In this document: in pieces, positions 1 through 7,331 of the stretch
Numbering within the stretch: the stretch's first letter is position 1
How the letters are laid out: every line of letters starts with the position of its first letter
DNA from: an uncultured Clostridia bacterium
GTDB taxonomy: Bacteria; Bacillota; Clostridia; TANB77; CAG-508
DNA length: 9,294 nt
Direction: 5' to 3'
Assembly: GCA_947626205.1 (NCBI GenBank)
Contig: CANQRO010000057.1
Coordinates: 1-9,294, forward strand
Notes under the pieces: model-generated
Told to the model about the DNA's origin: nothing
Database searches by the model: none
The model's input: the letters and a program-made list of their open reading frames with translations, nothing else
Position numbers and translations under genes: made by a program

Positions 1-75
1 TGAAAACTCACATATAAATTCAAGCCTTTGCTTTAGACTTTCTTCGAATTGTAGTTCTTGCTTAATTATCTTCAT
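1..75 (-). CDS. N-terminal fragment of an unrecognised protein (runs off left edge)
   Basis: An open reading frame starts at ATG (73-75) and stays open for 25 codons to the window edge, beginning MKIIKQELQF and continuing with a charged, probably helical stretch rich in E, K and L. The start is supported by an AGGATGG ribosome binding site at 84-90, eight bases upstream. No signal peptide or membrane segment is seen in the visible part. It lies downstream of the tRNA-Thr terminator on the same strand, so it probably has its own promoter. I do not recognise the family. A gene just beyond a tRNA 3' end can belong to an integrated element, but 25 residues cannot test that. Confidence 0.6.
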   Translation of the reverse strand, partial: MKIIKQELQFEESLKQRLEFICEFS

Positions 76-77
76 TT

Positions 78-117
78 AAAACACCATCCTTTCATTATAA
101 ATTTAGGATGATTTTTT
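78..117 (-). promoter_or_regulatory. hairpin that could cover the ribosome binding site of the left-edge gene
   Basis: On the minus strand ATCATCCT (105-112) pairs with AGGATGGT (83-90), eight pairs including one G-U. After one A-G mismatch the stem could continue with four A-T pairs (114-117 with 78-81). The loop is 14 bases. The 3' arm contains the whole Shine-Dalgarno sequence, so the fold would block initiation. The plus-strand version has a mismatch followed by six T, so a weak plus-strand terminator is an alternative reading. Confidence 0.35.
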
Positions 118-122
118 GCAAA
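94..122 (-). promoter_or_regulatory. candidate promoter for the left-edge gene
   Basis: A perfect TATAAT (94-99) lies 17 bases downstream of TTTGCA (117-122, four of six matches to TTGACA). Transcription would start near position 87, inside the ribosome binding site, giving a leader of about a dozen bases. That conflicts with the hairpin at 78-117 acting in the same transcript: only one of the two readings is likely. Confidence 0.3.
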
Positions 123-123
123 C

Positions 124-155
124 AAAAAAATCAACCAGTTTAATTCTGATTGATT
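124..155 (-). terminator. intrinsic terminator after tRNA-Thr
   Basis: On the minus strand AATCAATCAG pairs with CTGGTTGATT (ten pairs, one G-U) around a seven-base loop, followed by an uninterrupted T run (124-130). It lies about 45 bases past the tRNA CCA end and is the clearest intrinsic terminator in the window. It probably ends both tRNA transcripts and any read-through from the DHHW/MBOAT genes, since I see no terminator between 275 and 349. Confidence 0.75.
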
Positions 156-198
156 TTGTATCTACTGTTCTATATAAAAGTTCGAACAGATTCGTCGT

Positions 199-274
199 TG
201 GAGCCACTGGGCAGAATCGAACTGCCGACCTACAGGTTACGAATCTGTTGCTCTACCAACTGAGCTACAGTGGC
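199..274 (-). tRNA. tRNA-Thr (anticodon CGT)
   Basis: A 76-base cloverleaf with encoded CCA. The acceptor stem GCCACTG/CAGTGGC pairs fully, the D arm is GCTC/GAGC, and the T arm is GGCAG/CTGCC around TTCGATT. The anticodon loop is TTCGTAA, which puts CGT at 34-36 and reads the Thr codon ACG. The discriminator base is T, then CCA. One oddity is an A-C apposition at 31-39, at the loop end of the anticodon stem, where a pair is normal; the other four stem pairs are intact. ACG is a minor Thr codon in such AT-rich DNA, so this is probably a low-demand isoacceptor. It has its own promoter and terminator. Confidence 0.95.
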
Positions 275-291
275 ATTCTAACCTACAATTT

Positions 292-320
292 ATTGTACCA
301 TAGAAAATTAATTTTTACTA
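292..320 (-). promoter_or_regulatory. probable extended -10 promoter of tRNA-Thr
   Basis: TACAAT (292-297) is preceded by TGG, forming an extended -10 (TGnTACAAT). The -35 position (315-320, TAGTAA) is a poor match, which an extended -10 can offset. The inferred start near 285 leaves about ten bases before the mature tRNA 5' end at 274. The -10 is also one arm of a small perfect inverted repeat, TACAAT-AA-ATTGTA (284-297), which may be chance. Confidence 0.5.
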
Positions 321-349
321 TCTTTTTTTGTAAGTTTTCGATTTTCCTT

Positions 350-1471
350 CTATTTAACACCTCGTAAAGATACATCAGTTACTAAATTTAAAACATTATA
401 TAAAAACAATACGTCTGTAATTCGTTCTTGCTCTATATATTCACAAATAGAAACTTTATAATAACGTGGATCTATAAAGTGCACTTCTTCATAGTTTTGG
501 CACAAAAACTGTGCTACTATATGTGCATATGAATCTTTTATTACCAACAATTTTTTACCATTATTCACTTGCGTTTTTATTTTTACTTTTGCATTATTTC
601 CATTTAAAAAATATGAATATTTATCCTTTTTATTTAAGTACTCACTATTAAACATAGATGGGTATGTAACTCCATCATATTCTCCTACTATATTTTGATT
701 AATATCATTTTTATATACTACAATTTCATCACATTCTTGGTTTGGAACTTGTGCTTTTGAATCTAATGTTCCTAAAAAATTATTTGATACAACTTCTCTC
801 TTAAACTCTGCTAAAGGAACTGGTTTTATCTTAGCTGCATTACAAAATTCTACATACAATATATATGCACCTTCGCTTGTCATATGATGATCTGTTTTAT
901 AGTATAACTGTATTTTTTTATTTAGTTCTAAAAGTGTAGATGTTGTTTCAATAGTTTTAATTTTTGAAGTATTAATCTTTTTATAAAATTCTTCTATAAC
1001 ATCATTTTGGTCATAAATATCTAAATTGTTTGGCAATTTATCACCATTGATATACATTGAGTTAGGTGCTAATAAGAAATATACTGGTATATTTATTGTA
1101 TCTGCAAAATTATTTATTGAATATGCAATTTTCTCTAAATTATCTTTTTCTGATTTTCCATATTGAAACTTATCGAATAAATAATTATCTTTTCCTATAT
1201 AAACACCATTATTTTCAGTTCTTCCAGTTGATAATTGTAAAAAAGAATTTAACTTTAACCAAAAGTTTCTTAAAATAAAATGGTCGTTAATATAATTATT
1301 TAAGCTTTCTGAATATTCCCCATTTACTAAATCCGATAAATTAAATTTGGGTACTTTAGCCAAATATCTATTCTCTTGTTCTGAAAATACTTGTTTTGGA
1401 ACTAAAAAGTTAAGTAAAATTAATAATACCCATGTACTTATAAAAATAATAAAAAATATTTTACCTTTCAT
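350..1471 (-). CDS. DHHW/AlgX-like SGNH-fold protein, probable partner of the MBOAT acyltransferase
   Basis: A 373-residue protein. I start it at ATG 1469-1471 because AGAGGGA (1475-1481) sits just upstream; an ATG 11 codons earlier has no ribosome binding site and falls in an inverted repeat. One N-terminal membrane segment (about residues 4-24) would anchor it with the body outside. Family signatures are SEQENRYLAKVP (30-41), NDHFILRN (62-69), FLLAPNSMYINGDKLP (132-147), TDHHMTSEGAY (193-203), the serine block VIKDSYAH (310-317) and a closing LFLYN. Ser in KDSY with Asp/His in TDHH are the presumed catalytic residues, by analogy with AlgJ/AlgX SGNH enzymes that act in polysaccharide O-acetylation. 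The usual fourth residue of the DHHW signature, Trp, is Met here. It follows the MBOAT gene by 46 bases, consistent with one operon. Family is fairly sure; substrate is unknown. Confidence 0.85.
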   Translation of the reverse strand: MKGKIFFIIFISTWVLLILLNFLVPKQVFSEQENRYLAKVPKFNLSDLVNGEYSESLNNYINDHFILRNFWLKLNSFLQLSTGRTENNGVYIGKDNYLFDKFQYGKSEKDNLEKIAYSINNFADTINIPVYFLLAPNSMYINGDKLPNNLDIYDQNDVIEEFYKKINTSKIKTIETTSTLLELNKKIQLYYKTDHHMTSEGAYILYVEFCNAAKIKPVPLAEFKREVVSNNFLGTLDSKAQVPNQECDEIVVYKNDINQNIVGEYDGVTYPSMFNSEYLNKKDKYSYFLNGNNAKVKIKTQVNNGKKLLVIKDSYAHIVAQFLCQNYEEVHFIDPRYYKVSICEYIEQERITDVLFLYNVLNLVTDVSLRGVK

Positions 1472-1483
1472 ATATCCCTCTCG

Positions 1484-1508
1484 TATAATGAACATATAGT
1501 TCATTATA
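1484..1508 (-). repeat. 10-bp perfect inverted repeat upstream of the DHHW gene
   Basis: TATAATGAAC (1484-1493) and GTTCATTATA (1499-1508) are exact inverted copies around the five-base loop ATATA. The repeat fills most of the gap between the MBOAT stop and the DHHW ribosome binding site and ends three bases before that site. No T run follows, so it is not an intrinsic terminator. It could be an RNA hairpin tuning translation or stability of the downstream cistron, or a DNA operator. Confidence 0.6.
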
Positions 1509-1517
1509 TTTTTTATT

Positions 1518-2919
1518 TTAAAAACGAAAATATAAAAATGGATTAAATGAATCAGTTACAAGACTTGCTGTCGATAATATAAAAATTGCCATATATCCTA
1601 AGGAACTTAAAATTTCAAATGTCTTGCTATTTTTTTCATTCATTTTTTCCTTAATTTTTTTCCATAGTGGCACAGAGCATAATATTCCTATAATTATAAT
1701 AAAAATATAGTTTTGTAAATAGTAAATTGACTGCTTATCATATATCAAATTATTTATAAACATTGCCTTAATATATTCTCCTACCTTAGATAAATCCTCG
1801 AATGCAAAAATAACCCAACTAACTAAAATTAATATTATAGAATAAATATGACTTACAATGCGAGGTAATTTTTCTAACACTTTCAGCAAAAATAATTTTT
1901 CTATAATTAAAATTACTCCAAAGTACACTCCCCATAATATAAAATTCCAAGATGCTCCGGTGCCATGCACCTGTTAAGAACCATACTATCAATATGTTTC
2001 TTATTTGATTTAATAATCCTTTTCTATTTCCTCCCAATGGAATATAAATGTAATCTCTAAACCAACTACTCAAAGTTATATGCCATCTTCTCCAAAACTC
2101 TGTAATACTTTTCGATATATAAGGATAATTAAAGTTTTCATCAAATTTCATACCAAAAATTTGAGCTAGCCCAATTGCCATATCTGAATACCCACTAAAA
2201 TCAAAGTAAATCTGCAAAGCAAATGATATAATACCAATCCATGAAAGTAATAGACTTAGTTCTCCATAATTTACTGTTTCAATATTATTCCATAAAACTC
2301 CAACTTGATTTGCTATTAAAACTTTTTTTCCAAGTCCAATTATAAATCTTTTCATACCATTTGAAAAATTAATTAGACTTATATTTTTAGTTTCTAACTC
2401 TTCATCTACTGTTTCATATCTCACGATTGGTCCTGCAATAATTTGAGGAAATAGTGTTGTATATGTTAGGTAATTATAAAAACTCTTTTCACATTTTACT
2501 GTTCCTCTATATACATCTATAATGTAAGACAATGATTGAAATGTATTGAAAGATACTCCTATTGGTAAAGGAATATGTAATAGTGGTATACTAAATCCTG
2601 TTACACTGTTTATATTTGAAATTATAAAATCAGCATATTTAAAAAAGAATAAAATAAGTAAATTAACTCCTACATCTATAAAAAGAAAAATAATTTTTTT
2701 ATTTTTTGAATTTTCATATTGGGTTATTTTTTTACCACACCAAAAATCCATTACTGCTAATAATAGCATTATAAAAATATATCTTATTTCTCCCCACGCA
2801 AAGAAAATTAAACTAGCTAAGATCATAATTGCATTTTTAAATTTACTTGGTACTATAAAATATGCTAATAGCATGATAGGTAAGAAAATATATAAAAATA
2901 CAATACTGCTAAAAACCAT
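1518..2919 (-). pseudogene. MBOAT-family membrane O-acyltransferase (DltB/AlgI type), frameshifted
   Basis: Starts at ATG 2917-2919 with AAAGGAG (2927-2933) upstream. Allowing one frame correction it encodes about 466 residues, normal for DltB/AlgI-type enzymes, with many membrane helices. MBOAT signatures in order: PLPIGVSFNTFQSLSYI (118-134), FPQIIAGPIVRY (157-168), IYFDFSGYSDMA (237-248), and EFWRRWHITLSSWFRDY (274-290), which holds a conserved His at 280. Frame one then reads LTGAWH (His 320) and departs into nonsense, ending at a stop after residue 366. The expected continuation GASWNFILWGVYFG sits one frame over (to 1518, ending YFRF). One extra base at 1959-1960 explains this exactly. 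The family moves acyl groups across the membrane onto envelope polymers with an SGNH partner, probably the next gene. As written the product loses its last quarter and is presumably inactive; a consensus error is possible. Confidence 0.88.
1959..1960 (-). other. single-base insertion that breaks the MBOAT frame
   Basis: The minus strand reads TGG CAC CGG AGC; removing one C gives TGG CAC GGA GCA, which restores the family motif WHGASWNF. CGG is a rare Arg codon in such AT-rich DNA and is itself a sign of the wrong frame. After a +1 slip the His tRNA would face ACC, so a simple programmed frameshift is not supported. The downstream frame has a TAA just before a GTG at 1968-1970, with no convincing ribosome binding site for restart. 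Confidence 0.85.
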
Positions 2920-2944
2920 GTGTCTGCTCCTTTATTTAAAATAA

Positions 2945-2983
2945 GCTATTATCAATAAATCCCTTAGATTATAAGATAATAGC
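2945..2983 (-). terminator. weak hairpin between the DUF4358 and MBOAT genes
   Basis: GCTATTATC and GATAATAGC form nine perfect pairs around a 21-base loop on the minus strand, followed by TTATTTT. The long loop and broken T run make it at best an attenuating terminator for the DUF4358 gene. The loop begins with TATAATC, so a promoter for MBOAT in the same spot is an alternative, though I see no good -35. Confidence 0.3.
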
Positions 2984-3011
2984 CTAATTACATTTATAAT
3001 ATTTACTTTTC

Positions 3012-3488
3012 TTATTTTACAATTAATTTTTGTATTTGTTCTGCATTTTCTCCAATAATAAGATAAACATAGTTTCCAACAACTCCTAATTTTCTTTGTT
3101 GTACTAAATCATATTGATCTGGTAAATATCTAGACCATATATCATCTTGTTTTTGTGCATATTGTTCAACTTTTTCTTTTACAGTATCAACAGAACCATC
3201 TTTTGCTTTTATAATTAAATACATACTAGCTTGTATGTTCATCATTGGCATTTTACCAACTACCTCTTCATAATCACTTTCGTTAATTTCATAATGTGAA
3301 GATAAGATATCTGCATCAATATCCATTGTTGCCATTTCGTTAAATGGTGATATTTCTGAAATTTGAGTATTTAATTCTTGTAAATTTAATTCCTTACTTG
3401 GACTTTTTTTAAATAGTAAAGCTACCGCTACTACAACTACAATAATAGCAACTGCTACTACTATCCCAATCATAACTTTTTTATTCAT
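3012..3488 (-). CDS. DUF4358-type membrane-anchored extracytoplasmic protein
   Basis: A 158-residue protein starting at ATG 3486-3488, with GGGGG (3496-3500) seven bases upstream. Residues 5-27 form one very hydrophobic Val/Ile/Ala segment with no lipobox Cys, so it is an N-terminal anchor rather than a lipoprotein. The rest, about 130 residues, is mixed acidic and polar and should lie outside the membrane. Middle and end segments (YLIIKAKDGSVDTVKE; GNYVYLIIGENAEQI) match my memory of the uncharacterised DUF4358 family, often found near MBOAT and DHHW genes in Clostridia, as here. Its biochemical role is unknown; an accessory part in envelope acylation is inferred from position only. It follows fmt by 63 bases without a clear terminator, and a possible -10 (TATGAT, 3526-3531) lies in that gap. 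Confidence 0.75.
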   Translation of the reverse strand: MNKKVMIGIVVAVAIIVVVVAVALLFKKSPSKELNLQELNTQISEISPFNEMATMDIDADILSSHYEINESDYEEVVGKMPMMNIQASMYLIIKAKDGSVDTVKEKVEQYAQKQDDIWSRYLPDQYDLVQQRKLGVVGNYVYLIIGENAEQIQKLIVK

Positions 3489-3551
3489 TTGTTTTCCCCC
3501 TTTTTTAATTTTTCATTGCCAGTCTATCATACTTAATTTATAAAATCAACA

Positions 3552-4505
3552 TTATTTTAATATTTCATTTTTTTCTAACAAATTTCCCCTTAAAAAGTCT
3601 TTAGAATTCATTCTTTTTGCATTTTCTCCTTGTATTTCCAATACTTTAATTACTCCGTCTATTGTTTTTATATACAAACCATCTTTATCATTTGCTTTAA
3701 TAATTTGTCCTGGTACTAAATTTGACGAATCTTCAAAATCACATTTATTTTCTATTTCAACTTTCCATATTTTAATTTTTTTATCCCTATAAAATGTAAA
3801 TGTTCCCATAATTGGATCTAATCCTCTTGTCAAATTTTTTATATGCTCTGATGTCATTTCGTTCCAATTAATTTTCGACATTTCTTTATTTAACATAGGT
3901 GCTAATGTAAAATTTTCTGATTGCTTTTCTCTTGGTGCACTCCCATCTTCTATTTTTTCAAGTGTAGTTTTAAGAAGTTGTGCTCCTATTTTAGACATTC
4001 TATTCCATAGTTCTCCTGTTGTTTCGTTTTCTAAAATTTGTACTTCTTCTTTTAAAATTATATCTCCTGAATCCATGCCCTCATTCATGTAAATTGTAGT
4101 AACTCCTGTAGTTTTGTCTCCATTTATTACTGCCCATTGAATTGGTGCAGCTCCACGGTACTTTGGAAGAAGTGAACCATGTAGATTTATACATCCATAA
4201 GGTGGTATTTCTAATATCTCTTTAGGAAGAATTTTTCCATATGCTACTACACAAATTAAATCCGGTTTCAATTCTTTTATTTCATTTATAAATTCAAAAT
4301 TTTCTTTAATTCTCTCTGGCTGATAAATACTTATATTATGTTCTAATGCAAAATCTTTTACTGGGCTTAATATTAACTTCATTCCTCTTCCTTTTGGTCT
4401 ATCTGGATTTGTAACTACAGCTAATATATTATGTCCAGCATTATAAATTTCCTCCAAAGATTCTTTTGCAAAATCTGGAGTTCCCATAAATACAATATTA
4501 AACAT
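3552..4505 (-). CDS. fmt: methionyl-tRNA formyltransferase
   Basis: A 317-residue enzyme that formylates Met on initiator tRNA using 10-formyl-tetrahydrofolate, in the cytoplasm. I start it at ATG 4503-4505: GAAAGGA (4518-4524) lies upstream, 12 bases away, while a TTG seven codons earlier would place that site inside the gene. Visible hallmarks are the N-terminal MFNIVFMGTPDFA, the loop PDRPKGRG (35-41), the catalytic block INLHGSLLPKYRGAAPI with Asn107 and His109, and MDSGDI with Asp145, matching the Asn/His/Asp catalytic set of the family. The C-terminal tRNA-binding domain follows from about residue 205. Length is normal. It follows def by 44 bases, the common bacterial def-fmt pair. In many Firmicutes an rRNA methyltransferase gene (rsmB) comes next; here the cluster passes to the DUF4358 gene instead. 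Confidence 0.97.
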   Translation of the reverse strand: MFNIVFMGTPDFAKESLEEIYNAGHNILAVVTNPDRPKGRGMKLILSPVKDFALEHNISIYQPERIKENFEFINEIKELKPDLICVVAYGKILPKEILEIPPYGCINLHGSLLPKYRGAAPIQWAVINGDKTTGVTTIYMNEGMDSGDIILKEEVQILENETTGELWNRMSKIGAQLLKTTLEKIEDGSAPREKQSENFTLAPMLNKEMSKINWNEMTSEHIKNLTRGLDPIMGTFTFYRDKKIKIWKVEIENKCDFEDSSNLVPGQIIKANDKDGLYIKTIDGVIKVLEIQGENAKRMNSKDFLRGNLLEKNEILK

Positions 4506-4549
4506 ATTTAAAACTATTCCTTTCAAAAACGTTCATATCTATTTTAAAT

Positions 4550-5032
4550 TTACTCTTGTTCTGGAGTTATATATTCCAATGTACCTGGTAATATTTTATC
4601 TATAAAAACTTCTCCATTTAAATGGTCAACTTCATGTGCTATAGCTTGTGCAAGTAAGTCTTTTCCTGTTATTTTGATAGTTTTACCATTTCTATCTAAC
4701 CCCTCTACAACTACCTCTTCTGGTCTTACTACCTTTGCAAATTTATTTGGAAAACTTAAGCATCCTTCCTCAACACATTGTTCACCTTTTTGTTTTTTTA
4801 TTTCAGGATTAATTAAAACAATTACTTCTTCTTTTTCATAATCTGTATGAATTACAATAACTCTTTTTAAAACTCCTACTTGTACAGCGGCAAGTCCAAC
4901 GCCATTGTAGTGATGCATGGTTTCAATCATATCATCAATTAACTCTTGAAGTTTATCATCAATTTTTTCTACTGGTTTTGATATTTTAGATAATATTTCG
5001 TCTCCCTCTTGTCTTATTGTTCTTAATGCCAT
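4550..5032 (-). CDS. def: peptide deformylase
   Basis: A 160-residue metalloenzyme that removes the formyl group from new proteins as they leave the ribosome. The start ATG (5030-5032) follows GGGGG (5041-5045) at eight bases; an alternative start 18 codons upstream would overlap priA and lacks a site. All three family motifs are present: GVGLAAVQVG (44-53), EGCLSFPN (89-96) and HEVDH (133-137). Cys91, His133 and His137 are the presumed metal ligands and Glu134 the catalytic acid/base. The one deviation is Val where motif I usually has Pro (GLAAPQ), a conservative-looking change. Length is typical of compact bacterial deformylases. It sits between priA (25 bases upstream) and fmt, and probably shares their transcript. 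Confidence 0.97.
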   Translation of the reverse strand: MALRTIRQEGDEILSKISKPVEKIDDKLQELIDDMIETMHHYNGVGLAAVQVGVLKRVIVIHTDYEKEEVIVLINPEIKKQKGEQCVEEGCLSFPNKFAKVVRPEEVVVEGLDRNGKTIKITGKDLLAQAIAHEVDHLNGEVFIDKILPGTLEYITPEQE

Positions 5033-5057
5033 TTTATTTTCCCCCTTATTAGAATGT

Positions 5058-7304
5058 TTATAGCATATTTGTAGGATTAATATCAATTACTATCCTTACT
5101 TTAGATGAATTATAATCCTCCATACTTATTAATACTTCGTTTATTAGTTCCCTATCTTTTTCATCTAAGTTTCCTTTAGCAATCATCCTATAACGATATT
5201 TATTTTTTATTTTATCTATTGGTGCTGGTCTAGGTTTAAATAAAGTTAAATTATATGAATTATTTTTCATTCTTTTTTCAAATTCATTATAAAGTATATT
5301 TGATATTTCCATAACTTGATTTTGATTTATACCACTAATGCCAAACATTATTATATCGCAAAATGGTGGATAATTCAATTGTTCTCTTAAGTTTATTTCT
5401 GTTTTATAGAATTCATCATAATTTTGATGTTTTACACATTCTATACTAAAATGGTCTGGATTATATGTTTGTACTATAACATTTCCTTCTAACTTTTCTC
5501 TTCCAGCTCTTCCAGCTACTTGAGTTAATATTTGAAATGTCCTTTCATTTGCTCTATAATCATCTATATTTAAGCTACTATCTGCAGCAATTACTCCTAC
5601 TAAAGTTACATTAGGAAAATGATGTCCTTTTACTACCATTTGTGTACCAATTAAAATATCTATTGTTTCATTTTTAAATCTATCTAATATTTCTTCATGT
5701 GAATTTTTCTTTGAAACTGTATCTATATCCATTCTAATTGTTGAACACTTTGGAAACAACTTTTGAATTTGTGCTTCTAACTTTTGAGTTCCAGTTCCAA
5801 AATATTTAATTTTTGTACTTCCACATTCTGGGCAAATTGTAACATTTTCTTGCTCATAACCGCAATAATGACATTTTAACTTATTTTCTTTTGAATGATA
5901 AGTTAAAGTAATATTGCAATTCTTACATTTTACAGTATAGCCACAATCTCTGCACATAACGAAAGTAGAAAATCCTCTACGATTTAAGAATAATATAGTT
6001 TGCTTTTTTCTTTCTAAATTTTTAGATATTTCATCATATAGTCTTCTGCTTATCATTGTCTTATTTCCGTTTGCTAATTCTTCTCTTAAATCTATTATTT
6101 CTACATTAGGTAAGTTTGATTCGTTCGCTCTTTTAGTAAGAGTTAATAATTTTATATCACCTTTTTTTGCTTTATAAAAAGTTGTCATATCTGGAGTAGC
6201 ACTACCTAAAACTAGTGGAATATTTTTTTCTTTTGCAATATATTCTGCCACCTCTTTTGCATGATATCTTGGCGACATTTCAGACTTATATGAATCATCA
6301 TGCTCTTCATCTATAATAATTAATCCTAAATCTTCTAATGGTGCAAAAATAGCAGAACGCGCACCAATTACAATTTTAGCCTCTTTGTTTTTTATTCTCT
6401 GCCATTCATCATATCTTTCCCCTATAGATAATTTACTATGTAAAACTGCAATTTTCTCTTGTCCAAACCTAGCAATAAATCTATTTACCATTTGGGGTGT
6501 TAAAGATATTTCTGGTACCAAAATTAAACTGGTTTTATTTTTTTCTAATATTCTTTTAATTAACTGTAAATAAATTTCTGTTTTTCCAGAACCAGTAATA
6601 CCATAAATTAAATATTCTTTAAAATAATTTTTTTCTATGGACTTTACAATTTCACTATATGCTTTGTTCTGTTCTTCTGTTAATTTTAAATCTGTATCCC
6701 TTTTAATATCTTTATGAATAAATGGATCTCAATTAATTTGCTTTTGTACAATTTCTATATATCCATTTTTTTCTAATGTTTGAAGTATGGCCTTAGATAT
6801 ATCGCAAAATATTTCAAGGTCACTCACTAATATTCCATCATTTTCTTTTAAAAATGCAAGAGCTCTTATTTGTTTATCAGATTTTACAATCTTGTTTTCA
6901 ATAGCAAAATCTATTTCATCTGCATCTTTTTTTAAATAAACAAAATTTGCCTTTTTTTCTTTCATACGGTTAACTATAACTTTAGTGGAAGTTCCCGGCG
7001 GTAACATCATTTTTATACAATCAGATAAGTTGCAGAAGTAATGTTTTGCCATCCATTTTGCAAGTTTCATTTTATCATTTTTAATAGAAAAGCCTTCTTG
7101 AATACCTGCAATATCTTTTACTTTATAGCTAGATGTTTCTTTTAGTCCAACAACAAAACCTTCTTCTAGCGATTTAGAATTTCCAAAAGGTATTAAAACA
7201 CGATCTCCGACATTAATAGTACCAGTAAGTTCTACTGGTACATTATAGTCAAATGTTCTATTTAAGCTTTTAACTGTACTATTAATAATAACTTCGGCTA
7301 TCAA
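5058..7304 (-). pseudogene. priA: primosomal replication-restart helicase PriA, interrupted by an in-frame TGA
   Basis: Reads as one 748-codon PriA, a normal length, apart from a TGA at codon 192. The start is TTG 7302-7304, with AAGGGA (7311-7316) six bases upstream. The N-terminal DNA-binding domain begins IAEVIINSTVKSLNRTFDY, and a winged-helix region follows to about 190. After the TGA in the same frame come Walker A GITGSGKT (235-242), DEEH (332-335), GSATP, eight zinc-binding cysteines (451, 454, 460, 463, 478, 481, 491, 494) and VAGRAGRE. PriA reloads the replicative helicase at stalled forks. There is no ATG, GTG or TTG codon in frame between the TGA and Leu262 (TTG, 6519-6521), so any restart would lack Walker A and be inactive. 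True loss, consensus error or read-through remain open. It leads the priA-def-fmt cluster. Confidence 0.93.
6729..6731 (-). other. premature in-frame TGA in priA
   Basis: The minus strand reads ...CAA ATT AAT TGA GAT CCA TTT..., and the frame on both sides is good PriA. The family usually has Arg before the Asp-Pro here, so AGA or CGA changed by one base is the simplest origin. Stop codon reassignment is unlikely: Trp is TGG throughout the window and no other gene contains internal TGA. The complete genes here end in TAA or TAG. Confidence 0.85.
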
Positions 7305-7331
7305 TGTTTTTCCCTTTTCTTTCTTTTTTAC

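Noticed and set aside
116..367. Plus-strand open frame of 83 codons across the tRNA region
   Set aside because: It runs through the tRNA-Thr and its terminator on the opposite strand and has no ribosome binding site.
1968..1970. GTG as an independent start for a separate 150-residue protein in the MBOAT region
   Set aside because: Its sequence is the normal C-terminal part of an MBOAT enzyme, it starts in the middle of a conserved motif, and no good ribosome binding site precedes it.
4506..4549. T-box or other riboswitch in leaders of the translation-related genes
   Set aside because: The gaps before fmt, def and priA are short (about 20-45 bases of possible leader), and no T-box core motif is present on the minus strand.
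6729..6731. TGA recoded as Trp, Gly or selenocysteine
   Set aside because: All Trp in the window is TGG, no other gene has internal TGA, the site is not a Cys position in PriA, and I see no selenocysteine-insertion-like hairpin just after it.
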